DNA of 64,000 nt from Escherichia ruysiae (GCF_902498915.1 NZ_CABVLQ010000001.1); one strand, 5' to 3'; shown: positions 9,850 to 19,681, counted from the stretch's first letter. Notes: a model not told the origin generated them from the letters alone. Translations and numbers: made by a program.

Positions 9850-10491
9850 ATGAAACCATATCAGCGCCAGTTTATTGAATTTGCGCTTAGCAAACAGGTA
9901 TTAAAGTTTGGCGAGTTTACGCTGAAATCCGGGCGCAAAAGCCCCTATTTCTTCAACGCCGGGCTGTTTAATACCGGGCGCGATCTGGCACTGTTAGGCC
10001 GTTTTTACGCTGAAGCGTTGGTGGATTCTGGCATTGAGTTCGATCTGCTGTTTGGCCCGGCTTACAAAGGGATTCCGATTGCCACCACTACCGCTGTGGC
10101 GCTGGCGGAGCATCATGACCTTGACCTGCCATACTGCTTTAACCGCAAAGAAGCAAAAGACCACGGTGAGGGCGGCAATCTGGTCGGTAGCGCGTTACAA
10201 GGGCGCGTAATGCTGGTGGATGATGTGATCACCGCCGGAACGGCGATTCGCGAATCGATGGAAATTATTCAGGCCAATGGCGCTACGCTTGCTGGCGTGT
10301 TGATTTCGCTCGATCGTCAGGAACGTGGTCGCGGTGAAATTTCCGCGATTCAGGAAGTTGAGCGTGATTACAACTGCAAAGTGATTTCTATCATCACTCT
10401 GAAAGACCTGATTGCTTACCTCGAAGAGAAGCCGGAAATGGCGGAGCATCTGGCGGCGGTTAAGGCTTATCGCGAAGAGTACGGGGTTTGA
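9850..10491 (+). CDS. pyrE: Orotate phosphoribosyltransferase
   Basis: PyrE joins orotate to PRPP to make OMP in pyrimidine synthesis. The ATG at 9850 (MKPYQRQFIEFAL) gives 213 residues, the usual length; an ATG five codons upstream is in frame but less likely. The PRPP-binding signature VMLVDDVITAGTA occupies about residues 120-132. It is the second gene of the rph-pyrE operon and is followed by a bidirectional hairpin shared with slmA. Confidence 0.97.
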   Translation: MKPYQRQFIEFALSKQVLKFGEFTLKSGRKSPYFFNAGLFNTGRDLALLGRFYAEALVDSGIEFDLLFGPAYKGIPIATTTAVALAEHHDLDLPYCFNRKEAKDHGEGGNLVGSALQGRVMLVDDVITAGTAIRESMEIIQANGATLAGVLISLDRQERGRGEISAIQEVERDYNCKVISIITLKDLIAYLEEKPEMAEHLAAVKAYREEYGV

Positions 10492-10497
10492 TAAGAA

Positions 10498-10523
10498 ACG
10501 CCGGATGGTAAGTCATCCGGCGT
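10498..10523. terminator. Bidirectional hairpin between pyrE and slmA
   Basis: ACGCCGGATG at 10498-10507 pairs with CATCCGGCGT at 10514-10523. It sits between the convergent ends of pyrE and slmA and resembles half of a REP element. The T run is short on either strand, so its strength as a terminator is uncertain. Confidence 0.65.
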
Positions 10524-10527
10524 TATA

Positions 10528-11124
10528 TTACTGCAACTGCGCGGCAATCAGCGGCCAGCGGGCGTCAAAGTCATCCGTCGGGCGATATTTAAACTCGCTA
10601 CGAACAAAACGAGACAGCATACCTTCGCAAAACGCCAGAAGTTGGCTTGCCAGCAACGTTTCATCGGTGGTGTAACCTTCACCCTCACGCATTCTCTTTT
10701 CACGCAATACCTGACGCAGCTGCGCTTCGATACGCTCGAACAGTTGGTTGATGCGCCCTTGCAGGCGATCCTGTTCGAACATTAGCGCATGACCAGTGAG
10801 GATGCGGGTCAGGCCTGGATTACGTTCGCCGAAACCGAGAAGCAGCAACACAATCAGGCGCAGGCGCGCAGTAGTGTCCTTTTCATCTTTCAGAATCAGG
10901 TTAATACGAGTAATCAGGCTATCTTCGATAAACTCAATCAGGCTATCGAACATGCGGGTTTTACTGGGGAAGTGGCGATACAGAGCCGCTTCGGAAACGC
11001 CGACAGAGGCGGCCAGTTTCGCCGTCGTGATACGCTGGCTTCCATCGCTGGATTCCAACATCAACGCCAGAGACTGAAGTATTTCTTCGCGACGGTTCCT
11101 TTTCGCAGTTTGTTTTTCTGCCAT
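10528..11124 (-). CDS. slmA: Nucleoid occlusion factor SlmA
   Basis: SlmA is a TetR-family DNA-binding protein that binds chromosomal SBS sites and breaks up FtsZ filaments over the nucleoid. The ATG at 11124 ([16 protein letters not shown]) gives 198 residues, the standard length; the frame extends 14 codons upstream without family support. The N-terminal helix-turn-helix is seen in [21 protein letters not shown]. It follows dut on the same strand after 106 bases. Confidence 0.96.
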
Positions 11125-11230
11125 GTTACAAAATACCCCTGAAAATAAGCACTTACCAGGCGGCACCCACGCTATGACCGCAAACGAAATGTTTGCGGCG
11201 ATGTTATGACGTTATTTGGATGCGTATGCG

Positions 11231-11686
11231 TTACTGACGACCAGAGTGACCAAAGCCGCCTTCACCCCGATCAGTGGCGTCAAAATCTTCCACCAGATTA
11301 AATTCGGCCTGTACCACCGGAACAAAAATCATCTGCGCGATACGTTCGCCAGGTTGAATGGTGAAACTGTCCTGACCACGGTTCCACACGGAGATCATCA
11401 GCTGACCCTGATAGTCGGAATCGATCAATCCTACCAGGTTACCAAGCACAATACCGTGCTTATGTCCCAACCCGGAGCGCGGCAGCATCATCGCCGCCAG
11501 TGAAGGGTCGGCAATATGAATCGCCAGTCCGGTCGGCACTAGTGTAGTGTCGCCCGGTGCCAGTTCTACGGCGTCGTCGAGACAGGCGCGCAGGTCAAGT
11601 CCGGCAGAACCAGAAGTGGCATAAGTCGGGAGTGGAAATTCCTTCCCAACGCGCGGGTCCAGAATCTTAACGTCGATTTTCTTCAT
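11231..11686 (-). CDS. dut: dUTP diphosphatase
   Basis: Dut hydrolyses dUTP to dUMP, keeping uracil out of DNA and feeding thymidylate synthesis. It has 151 residues from [10 protein letters not shown]; an adjacent ATG at 11689 would add one methionine. Trimeric dUTPase motifs are visible: [11 protein letters not shown], then [12 protein letters not shown], and the glycine-rich C-terminal arm [10 protein letters not shown]. Its start overlaps the end of coaBC by 20 bases, indicating coupled translation. Confidence 0.97.
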
Positions 11687-12887
11687 CATAACGGGTCACA
11701 ATCTCGTCGAGTAATAATTGGCCAAGGAGCTCTTTTCGCTCAAGCGGTAAGATTTTATCGCCATCCTGCCAGAAAAGGTGTAATGCGTTTTTGTCGCTAT
11801 TAAATCCCTGATTTTTTCTGGAAACATCGTTAGCGCAGATCAGATCAAGGTTTTTGCGGATACGTTTTTGCCGGGCGTATTCTTCCACATTATTTGTTTC
11901 GGCGGCAAATCCAACAACATAAGGCCTATGGTCTTTTAATGCGGCAACACCGGCGACGATATCCGGGTTTTTAACCATTTTTATTGTTAATTCATCACCC
12001 GGTGTGGCCTGCTTTTTGATTTTTTCGCTGGCAACGGTGGCTGTACGGTAATCCGCGACGGCGGCACAACCGATAAAGATATTTTGCTGTTGCACGGATG
12101 CCTTCACGGCGGCTTCCATCTCCAGTGCGGTTACCACATCAACACGTTTAACAAACGGTGGCGTCGGTAGTGAAACCGGGCCAGAAATCAGCGTGACGTT
12201 CGCGCCACGGCGTGCAGCGGCTGCGGCAATGGCGAACCCCATCTTGCCGGAGCTGTGATTAGAGATATAACGCACCGGATCGAGCGGTTCACGTGTCGGG
12301 CCTGCGGTAATCATAATGTTCAGATGTTTCAGGTCGTTGACGGGCGAAAAATGGGCGACCGCCATATCAACAATGGTTAACGGATCGAGCATTCGCCCAG
12401 GGCCGACATCACCACAGGCCTGGCTGCCGCTATCGGGCCCCCAGATCAGCAAACCGCGCGAGGCAAGCACCTCTAAATTATGCTGGGTGGCAGCAGCACG
12501 ATACATCTGTTGGTTCATCGCTGGCAGCACGGCAACAGGCGCAGGAGTCGCAAGGCAAATCGTCGATACCAAATCATTCGCCATACCGGCAGCAACGCGG
12601 GCAATCAAATCCGCCGTGGTTGGGGCAAGAATCACTAAATCAGCCCATTTACCCAGCTCAATGTGGCCCATTGCCGCTTCGGCTGCCGGATCCAGCAGAC
12701 TGTCGGAAACGGGATACCCAGAAACCGCCTGCAAACTAAGTGGAGTGATAAAGGCTTTTGCCGCTTCGGTCATTACCACACGGACGTCGGCCCCGCGATC
12801 GCGCAAACGACGCACCAGTTCAGGGGTTTTATAGGCAGCAATACCGCCGCTGACGCCGAGAACGATTTTTTTACCGGCCAGACTCAT
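11667..12887 (-). CDS. coaBC: Phosphopantothenoylcysteine synthetase/decarboxylase (coenzyme A synthesis)
   Basis: This bifunctional flavoprotein adds cysteine to 4'-phosphopantothenate (CoaB) and decarboxylates the product (CoaC). The start [11 protein letters not shown] at 12887 gives 406 residues. The N-terminal CoaC domain has GGIAAYK, the substrate motif PAMNQQMY and the catalytic cysteine in [12 protein letters not shown]. The C-terminal CoaB half starts near residue 190 with [14 protein letters not shown]. The frame is open 24 codons further upstream, but that part lacks family resemblance. Confidence 0.96.
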
Positions 12888-13058
12888 GATGATTTTTCCT
12901 GTTGGGTGACACCAGAAGTTGGCGATTTTATCACAATACTTTTGTTGTCGTGCTTTCACCTGAGAATCACTTTGCGAGGCGCTTTCCAGGATTGAAAACT
13001 GGCCGTCGATTTAACGGAACGGCTATGACAGGATGCGAGCATCACAAAGGAGGTGAAG

Positions 13059-13727
13059 GTGAAAAACAATGCACAGCTGTTGATGCCACGCGAAAAAATG
13101 TTGAAGTTTGGCATTGGTGCGTTAACGGATGTCGAGCTGCTGGCGTTATTTCTGCGTACAGGAACGCGCGGTAAAGATGTGTTAACCCTGGCAAAAGAGA
13201 TGCTGGAGAATTTCGGCTCTCTTTACGGCTTGTTAACCTCTGAATATGAACAATTTAGTGGGGTTCATGGAATTGGCGTGGCGAAATTTGCCCAGTTAAA
13301 GGGGATTGCCGAACTGGCGCGGCGTTACTACAACGTGCGGATGCGTGAAGAAAGCCCGTTACTCAGCCCGGAGATGACGAGGGAATTTTTACAAAGCCAG
13401 CTCACGGGCGAAGAGCGGGAGATCTTTATGGTGATCTTTCTCGACTCACAACACCGGGTTATAACGCATAGCCGTCTTTTTTCCGGCACGCTAAACCATG
13501 TTGAAGTCCATCCTCGGGAAATTATCCGCGAAGCGATAAAAATAAACGCCTCGGCGCTGATCCTTGCGCATAATCACCCTTCGGGTTGTGCTGAACCCAG
13601 TAAAGCGGATAAACTCATCACCGAACGGATAATAAAAAGTTGTCAGTTCATGGAATTACGCGTGCTCGACCATATCGTGATTGGGCGTGGAGAATATGTT
13701 TCTTTTGCCGAACGCGGCTGGATTTAA
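13059..13727 (+). CDS. radC: RadC-family JAB/MPN domain protein
   Basis: RadC proteins have an N-terminal helix-hairpin-helix (SGVHGIGVAKFAQLKG) and a C-terminal JAB1/MPN-like metal-binding fold. The metal motif HNHPSG is at residues 171-176, with the acidic ligand in SKADKLI. Their biological role is unsettled; the early link to recombination repair has been questioned. GTG at 13059 is chosen (222 residues) because AGGAGG at 13048-13053 is 5 bases upstream; a GTG at 13053 would place the ribosome site inside the gene. Confidence 0.92.
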   Translation: MKNNAQLLMPREKMLKFGIGALTDVELLALFLRTGTRGKDVLTLAKEMLENFGSLYGLLTSEYEQFSGVHGIGVAKFAQLKGIAELARRYYNVRMREESPLLSPEMTREFLQSQLTGEEREIFMVIFLDSQHRVITHSRLFSGTLNHVEVHPREIIREAIKINASALILAHNHPSGCAEPSKADKLITERIIKSCQFMELRVLDHIVIGRGEYVSFAERGWI

Positions 13728-13769
13728 CCCGCTATGCGCGATCCTTCGGGATCTTTGTCTGTTCGGGAC

Positions 13770-13798
13770 TTGAGCACATCGCCGAGTCAGCGTATACT
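13770..13798 (+). promoter_or_regulatory. Probable rpmBG promoter
   Basis: TTGAGC at 13770-13775 and TATACT at 13793-13798 are separated by exactly 17 bases, giving a good sigma-70 promoter about 145 bases upstream of rpmB. The position between radC and rpmB suits transcription of the two ribosomal protein genes. Confidence 0.8.
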
Positions 13799-13922
13799 AC
13801 GCCACCTTTGAGAATCTCGGGTTTGGCATTTGGGCCTGGCAATCGAGAGTTCACATAGAACTGCGATGACCGGGCTGTAAAGCCTGACGAGGCGCCAATA
13901 CCCCATACGAAGCTCGAGCTAA

Positions 13923-14180
<258 letters not shown>

Positions 14181-14197
14181 GTACTTAGAGGAAATAA

Positions 14198-14368
<171 letters not shown>

Positions 14369-14390
14369 TTCTCGCTTTAATGTAACGAAA

Positions 14391-14414
14391 AACCTCGCTC
14401 CGGCGGGGTTTTTT
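14391..14414 (+). terminator. rpmBG intrinsic terminator
   Basis: AACCTCGC and GCGGGGTT form a stem around TCCG, and the stem runs into a stretch of T. It lies directly after rpmG and before mutM. Confidence 0.88.
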
Positions 14415-14465
14415 GTTATCTGTTTGCCCCCATATTGACTGCATCTGTTCATTCCTGGAGATGCT

Positions 14466-15275
14466 ATGCCTGAATTACCCGAAGTTGAAACCAGCCGTCG
14501 CGGGATAGAGCCGCATCTCGTTGGTGCAACTATTCTTCATGCGGTGGTGCGCAATGGACGCTTGCGCTGGCCGGTTTCGGAAGAAATCTACCGTTTAAGC
14601 GACCAACCAGTGCTTAGCGTGCAGCGCCGGGCTAAATATCTGCTACTGGAGTTGCCAGAGGGCTGGATTATCATTCATCTGGGTATGTCTGGCAGCCTGC
14701 GCATCCTTCCAGAAGAACTTCCCCCTGAAAAGCATGACCATGTTGATTTGGTGATGAGCAACGGCAAAGTGCTGCGCTATACCGATCCGCGCCGCTTTGG
14801 CGCCTGGCTGTGGACCAAAGAACTGGAAGGGCACAATGTGCTGGCCCATCTTGGGCCGGAGCCGCTTAGCGACGATTTCAATGGCGAATACCTACATCAG
14901 AAGTGCGCGAAGAAAAAAACGGCGATTAAACCCTGGCTGATGGATAACAAGCTGGTGGTGGGTGTGGGAAATATCTACGCCAGCGAATCACTGTTTGCTG
15001 CGGGGATCCATCCTGATCGGCTGGCATCGTCTCTGTCGCTGGCTGAGTGTGAATTGTTGGCGCGAGTGATTAAGGCAGTGCTACTCCGTTCTATTGAACA
15101 GGGCGGCACGACGCTGAAAGATTTTCTACAAAGTGACGGTAAACCGGGTTATTTCGCTCAGGAATTGCAGGTTTACGGGCGTAAAGGCGAGCCGTGTCGG
15201 GTGTGCGGTACGCCGATTGTGGCGACTAAACATGCGCAGCGGGCGACGTTTTATTGCAGGCGGTGCCAGAAGTAA
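14466..15275 (+). CDS. mutM: Formamidopyrimidine-DNA glycosylase (Fpg)
   Basis: MutM removes 8-oxoguanine and formamidopyrimidines from DNA and nicks the abasic site. The 269-residue protein begins with the catalytic Pro2-Glu3 (MPELPEVE). The C-terminal zinc finger has the spacing C-x2-C-x16-C-x2-C, starting at CRVC and ending CRRCQK. The helix-two-turn-helix region and the LGMSGSLR loop are also present. It faces coaD across a shared hairpin. Confidence 0.98.
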   Translation: MPELPEVETSRRGIEPHLVGATILHAVVRNGRLRWPVSEEIYRLSDQPVLSVQRRAKYLLLELPEGWIIIHLGMSGSLRILPEELPPEKHDHVDLVMSNGKVLRYTDPRRFGAWLWTKELEGHNVLAHLGPEPLSDDFNGEYLHQKCAKKKTAIKPWLMDNKLVVGVGNIYASESLFAAGIHPDRLASSLSLAECELLARVIKAVLLRSIEQGGTTLKDFLQSDGKPGYFAQELQVYGRKGEPCRVCGTPIVATKHAQRATFYCRRCQK

Positions 15276-15284
15276 TTCATGCGC

Positions 15285-15306
15285 GCCGGATGGCATACCA
15301 TCCGGC
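15285..15306. terminator. Bidirectional hairpin between mutM and coaD
   Basis: GCCGGATGG at 15285-15293 pairs with CCATCCGGC at 15298-15306 between the two convergent gene ends. It resembles a REP half-element and has no strong T run. Confidence 0.65.
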
Positions 15307-15313
15307 ATAAACG

Positions 15314-15793
15314 CTACGCTAACTTCGCCATCAGCGCCTGATGGACATTCTCCGGCAGGAAATGGGTGACATCACCCTGATGGCGAGCCACCTCTTTGAC
15401 CAGCGATGAAGAGATAAACGACCACTCTTTTGAAGGCATCAAAAAGACACTTTCCAGTTCCGGCATTAAGTGGCGATTCATATGCGCCAGCTGCATTTCA
15501 TATTCAAAATCCGCCACCGCACGCAGACCACGAATCAGCACCGTAGCGTGTTGATTACGCGCGAAGTTTGCCATCAAATCACTAAACCCGACCACTTCCA
15601 CGTTTCCCAGATGCGCGGTTGCCTGCTGTGCCAGTACCACGCGCTCTTCCAGGGTAAACATCGGTTTTTTACTGGGGCTGGCGGCAATCGCCAGAATAAC
15701 GTGATCGAACATCTGCGTGGCGCGCGTCACGATATCGATATGACCATTGGTAATGGGATCGAAAGTACCCGGATAAATCGCCCGTTTTTGCAT
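15314..15793 (-). CDS. coaD: Phosphopantetheine adenylyltransferase
   Basis: CoaD transfers AMP from ATP to 4'-phosphopantetheine, the penultimate step of coenzyme A synthesis. The start at 15793 (MQKRAIYPGTFDP) gives 159 residues. The nucleotidyltransferase TxGH motif is TNGH at residues 15-18, and the second signature ISSSLVKE lies near the C-terminus. The gene follows waaA after 7 bases, the usual waaA-coaD pairing. The open frame further upstream is waaA read out of frame. Confidence 0.97.
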   Translation of the reverse strand: MQKRAIYPGTFDPITNGHIDIVTRATQMFDHVILAIAASPSKKPMFTLEERVVLAQQATAHLGNVEVVGFSDLMANFARNQHATVLIRGLRAVADFEYEMQLAHMNRHLMPELESVFLMPSKEWSFISSSLVKEVARHQGDVTHFLPENVHQALMAKLA

Positions 15794-15800
15794 AACAACC

Positions 15801-17078
15801 TCAATGCGTTTTCGGTGGCAGGTAAGGTTCCAGCAGTTGAAGCAGACGCTGCAGCGCGCCCTGGTTTTGATACAGCACTTCAACGGCATGACGGCCATAA
15901 AAACTACGGTAATCGGCGTCGGTGAGTAAAGAGGATATCTCTTTTGCCAGCGACGCGGCATCAGTGACGGTAATCAGCCCGCTTGCCTGCTCCAGCCGTG
16001 CGCAAATGTCTTTAAAGTTAAAGGTATGCGGCCCCATCAGTACCGGAATAGCGTGTGCAGCAGCCTCCAGTGGGTTATGCCCACCTCGTTCAACCAGTGA
16101 ACCGCCAACAAACGCGAGATCGGCAATGCCGTATAGCAACATCAGCTCGCCCATCGTATCGCCAACTACCACTTGTGTACTGGCGGAAGGGATTTCTCCG
16201 GAAGAGCGTGTGATATAGCTTAGTCCAGCCTGGCGGACCAGGTTAATCGCATCCGGGAAGCGTTCCGGATGACGTGGAACAAGAATGAGCAATAAATTAG
16301 GGAACTGCTTTAACAGCGCCTGATGCGCGGCAATTACCACGCTCTCTTCACCATCATGAGTACTGGTGGCAATCCATACCGGGCGATGTGGCGCCCACTG
16401 GCGGCGCAGCGTCACTGCTTTAGCAGCCAGTTGTGGTGTTACAGAAATATCGAATTTCAGGCTACCGGTAACGGTCACCTGATTATTTTTTGCGCCCAGC
16501 GCCACAAAACGTGCACCATCTTCTTCATTTTGGGCGGCAATCAGCGTAATACGACGCAGTAAGCGACGAACGAATTTGCCCAGTTTGGCGTAACCTGCCG
16601 CAGAGCGCGCAGAAAGTCGCGCGTTGGCGATAACCAGCGGAATTTTACGTTTATGTAGCGCCGCAATCAGGTTTGGCCACAACTCGGTTTCCATAATCAA
16701 CACCAGTTTAGGGTCTACTTTATTAAGGAAACGGTTGAGCGCATCGGGCAGATCGTAAGGCAGATAAACGTGTTGAACATCCTTCCCAAACGCTGATTGT
16801 ACGCGCTCCGAACCGGTTGGCGTCATGGTTGTAACGGTAATCGGCAAATCAGGGTAGCGATGACGCAGCGCGCGCACCAACGGGATCGCCGCCAGAGTTT
16901 CACCGACGGAGACGGAGTGCAGCATAATGCCGCCTGGTTTCAGCGGATGGCGGTAAAAACCGTAACGTTCACCCCAGCGTTTTCGATAGGCCGGAGCCTT
17001 ACGTCCGCGCACCCAGAGCCGTATCCAGATCAACGGCTGAATAAGGTAGAGAAGGGCGGTGTAAAGCAATTCGAGCAT
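15801..17078 (-). CDS. waaA: 3-deoxy-D-manno-octulosonic acid (Kdo) transferase
   Basis: WaaA adds two Kdo residues to lipid IVA, the first step of lipopolysaccharide core assembly, at the inner face of the inner membrane. The 425-residue protein has an N-terminal membrane-anchoring helix (LLYTALLYLIQPLIWIRLW), the glycosyltransferase family 30 signature GETLAAIPLVRAL and the C-terminal FVGGSLVERGGHNPLE. It is divergent from the waaQ operon and cotranscribed with coaD. Confidence 0.97.
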   Translation of the reverse strand: MLELLYTALLYLIQPLIWIRLWVRGRKAPAYRKRWGERYGFYRHPLKPGGIMLHSVSVGETLAAIPLVRALRHRYPDLPITVTTMTPTGSERVQSAFGKDVQHVYLPYDLPDALNRFLNKVDPKLVLIMETELWPNLIAALHKRKIPLVIANARLSARSAAGYAKLGKFVRRLLRRITLIAAQNEEDGARFVALGAKNNQVTVTGSLKFDISVTPQLAAKAVTLRRQWAPHRPVWIATSTHDGEESVVIAAHQALLKQFPNLLLILVPRHPERFPDAINLVRQAGLSYITRSSGEIPSASTQVVVGDTMGELMLLYGIADLAFVGGSLVERGGHNPLEAAAHAIPVLMGPHTFNFKDICARLEQASGLITVTDAASLAKEISSLLTDADYRSFYGRHAVEVLYQNQGALQRLLQLLEPYLPPKTH

Positions 17079-17410
17079 AATAAATAGCTGACTTATGGAT
17101 GTGCTGGGGATTCTATGTATTTAGCTGGGGCTTTACCATTACTTTTCCCGTTTTTGACTTAAATAGCTTCTGTTTGGTCTGAACTACCACGACATCTCCA
17201 GTTTTTTTGTATTTTTATGCGATTCATTGAAGCCCGAACCAATTTGCAACTCTATATAGGCATCGTCCGTACCAGAATTATCTGCATGTGGTTTTTTATC
17301 TGCATGATTTTTATGATTAAAAACCATTTTGTGTATAAAAAACATTCGGGTCGGATTGCTGCGAAAGAAATGATACACTAGCACGCCAAAGTAAGTGCGT
17401 TATCAGTATT
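17079..17410. other. Non-coding region between waaA and the waaQ leader
   Basis: This AT-rich spacer must hold the divergent promoters of waaA and the waaQ operon. A TACACT box within GATACACTAGC near 17374-17379 is a possible -10 element for waaQ, but no convincing -35 was found. The 66-codon reverse frame at 17184-17384 has no recognisable family or good ribosome site and is not called a gene. Confidence 0.5.
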
Positions 17411-17449
17411 CAGGTAGCTGTTGAGCCTGGGGCGGTAGCGTGCTTTTTT
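17411..17449 (+). promoter_or_regulatory. JUMPstart element with ops site (RfaH recruitment)
   Basis: The JUMPstart begins CAGGTAGCTGTTGAGCC, and the ops core GGCGGTAGCGTG lies at 17431-17442, about 50 bases before waaQ. In E. coli, RNA polymerase pauses at ops and the antiterminator RfaH loads, allowing transcription through long operons with low ribosome occupancy. The same leader is reported to give the small RNA RirA, which binds RfaH. The sequence match is direct; its function here is inferred from the conserved element. Confidence 0.95.
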
Positions 17450-17489
17450 CTGCTTAACTTAACCAGACAATCATACAAAAGAGTCGCTA

Positions 17490-18554
17490 GTGGAAAAGCC
17501 ATTTCGAAATATCCTGGTCATAAAGATGCGATATCACGGAGATATGTTATTAACTACTCCTGTCATCAGTACGCTCAAGCAGAATTATCCCGATGCAAAA
17601 ATCGATATGCTGCTTTATCAGGATACAATTCCTATTTTGTCTGAAAACCCGGAAATTAATACGCTCTATGGCATAAGCAATAAAGGTGCGGGAACATTCG
17701 ATAAAATTAAAAATGTGCTTTCGTTGATAAAAACTCTGCGTGCGAATAATTATGACCTGGTCATTAATCTTACGGATCAATGGATGGTAGCACTGCTGGT
17801 GCGTTGTTTACCGGCACGTATGAAAATATCGCAACTTTATGGTCATCGGCAGTATAGTATTTGGAAAAAAAGCTTTACACACTTAGCGCCAATACACGGT
17901 ACACATATTGTTGAGCGTAATTTATCGGTCCTTGAGCCATTAGGTATTACCGATTTCTACACCGACACAACAATGAGTTACGCCGATGATTGCTGGAAGA
18001 AAATGCGGCAGGAATTAGATGCTCTGGGCGTGAAAGATCATTATGTCGTCATCCAACCGACAGCTCGTCAGATATTTAAGTGCTGGGATAATGATAAGTT
18101 TTCTATGGTTATCGATGCTTTGCAACGGCGTGGTTATCAGGTTGTGCTGACCTGTGGGCCTTCGGCAGATGATCTCGCCTGTGTAGATGAAATAGCACAA
18201 GGCTGCCAAACAAAACCTATCACTGGCCTTGCAGGTAAAACACGGTTTCCTGAACTGGGTGCGTTAATTGATCATGCCGTACTCTTTATTGGTGTGGATT
18301 CTGCGCCAGGGCATATTGCGGCGGCGGTGAAGACGCCAGTTATTAGCCTATTTGGGGCCACTGATCATGTATTCTGGCGTCCATGGACCGATAATATTAT
18401 TCAGTTCTGGGCGGGTAATTATCAACAAATGCCCACCCGGCACGAACTTGACCGCAACAAAAAATATCTTTCTGTTATTCCAGCGGAAGATGTCATTGCC
18501 GCTACGGAAAAGCTGTTGCCAGAAGATGCTCCTTCAGCTAACAGGAATGCATAA
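17490..18554 (+). CDS. waaQ: LPS core heptosyltransferase III
   Basis: WaaQ adds the side-branch heptose (HepIII) to HepII of the inner core. It is a family 9 glycosyltransferase with the N-terminal NILVIKMRYHGDMLLTTPV segment, which is typical of ADP-heptose transferases. GTG at 17490 is the start. The 354 residues are about ten longer than the K-12 protein as I recall it, with many substitutions. The donor-site motif reads GVDSAPGHIAAA, where these enzymes more often have SAPAH or SGLSH. It is the first gene of the operon; waaG starts 2 bases after it. Confidence 0.93.
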   Translation: MEKPFRNILVIKMRYHGDMLLTTPVISTLKQNYPDAKIDMLLYQDTIPILSENPEINTLYGISNKGAGTFDKIKNVLSLIKTLRANNYDLVINLTDQWMVALLVRCLPARMKISQLYGHRQYSIWKKSFTHLAPIHGTHIVERNLSVLEPLGITDFYTDTTMSYADDCWKKMRQELDALGVKDHYVVIQPTARQIFKCWDNDKFSMVIDALQRRGYQVVLTCGPSADDLACVDEIAQGCQTKPITGLAGKTRFPELGALIDHAVLFIGVDSAPGHIAAAVKTPVISLFGATDHVFWRPWTDNIIQFWAGNYQQMPTRHELDRNKKYLSVIPAEDVIAATEKLLPEDAPSANRNA

Positions 18555-18556
18555 TT

Positions 18557-19681
18557 ATGATCGTGGCGTTTTGTTTATATAAATATTTTCCATTTGGTGG
18601 TCTACAGCGTGACTTTATGCGTATTGCGTCAACAGTTGCCGCACGGGGCCACCATGTTCGGGTATATACACAGTCGTGGGAAGGCGATTGTCCGGAAGCA
18701 TTTGAGCTTATTCGCGTACCGGTTAAATCCCATACTAACCATGGACGTAATACAGAATATTATGCCTGGGTACAAAATCATCTCAAAGCGCATCCTGCTG
18801 ATCGTGTCGTTGGGTTTAATAAGATGCCTGGGCTGGATGTCTATTTTGCCGCCGATGTCTGTTATGCCGAGAAAGTGGCGCAAGAAAAGGGATTTTTCTA
18901 TCGTTTAACATCACGCTATCGCCATTATGCTGCGTTTGAGCGAGCGACTTTCGAACATGGTAAATCGACGAAACTCATGATGCTGACCGATAAGCAAATC
19001 GCCGATTTCCAGAAGCATTACCAGACTGAACCAGAACGTTTTCAAATTCTTCCCCCCGGCATCTATCCGGACAGGAAATACAGCGAGCAAATCCCAAACA
19101 GTCGTGAAATATATCGTCAGAAAAATGGCATAACCGAACAACAAAACTTATTGCTACAGGTTGGGTCAGATTTCGGTCGTAAAGGTGTGGATCGCTCAAT
19201 TAAGGCTTTGGCATCGTTACCAGAATCATTACGCCACAATACGCTTTTGTTTGTCGTTGGTCAGGATAAACCACGCAAATTTGAAGTGCTGGCAGAAAAA
19301 CTTGGGGTACGTAGCAACGTGCATTTCTTTTCCGGGAGGAATGACGTGTCTGAATTAATGGCTGCGGCAGATCTCTTACTGCATCCCGCTTACCAGGAAG
19401 CTGCCGGTATTGTTCTCCTTGAGGCGATCACCGCTGGATTACCTGTTTTGACAACCGCAGTATGTGGATACGCGCATTATATTGCAGATGCTAATTGTGG
19501 AGCGGTTATCGCGGAACCATTCCGTCAGGAAGAATTAAATGCGATCTTACGCAAAGCATTAACACAGTATTCGCTACGAATGGCCTGGGCGGAGAATGCT
19601 CGCCATTATGCAGATACTCAGGATTTATACAGCCTGCCAGAGAAAGCCGCAGATATTATTACAGGTGGTTTAGATGGTTGA
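18557..19681 (+). CDS. waaG: LPS core glucosyltransferase I
   Basis: WaaG adds the first outer-core glucose to HepII from UDP-glucose. It is a 374-residue family 4 glycosyltransferase (GT-B). The N-terminal FPFGGLQRDFMRIA segment and the C-terminal EAAGIVLLEAI motif (E-x7-E) bind the sugar nucleotide. It acts at the cytoplasmic face of the inner membrane. Its last 8 bases overlap waaP, implying coupled translation. Confidence 0.96.
   Translation: MIVAFCLYKYFPFGGLQRDFMRIASTVAARGHHVRVYTQSWEGDCPEAFELIRVPVKSHTNHGRNTEYYAWVQNHLKAHPADRVVGFNKMPGLDVYFAADVCYAEKVAQEKGFFYRLTSRYRHYAAFERATFEHGKSTKLMMLTDKQIADFQKHYQTEPERFQILPPGIYPDRKYSEQIPNSREIYRQKNGITEQQNLLLQVGSDFGRKGVDRSIKALASLPESLRHNTLLFVVGQDKPRKFEVLAEKLGVRSNVHFFSGRNDVSELMAAADLLLHPAYQEAAGIVLLEAITAGLPVLTTAVCGYAHYIADANCGAVIAEPFRQEELNAILRKALTQYSLRMAWAENARHYADTQDLYSLPEKAADIITGGLDG

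Noticed and set aside
12888..12959. Longer coaBC start 24 codons upstream
   Set aside because: The added residues do not resemble CoaC N-termini, while [11 protein letters not shown] is the conserved start of the family.
17184..17384. 66-codon reverse frame between waaA and waaQ
   Set aside because: No ribosome site or family resemblance, and it occupies the region expected to hold two divergent promoters.
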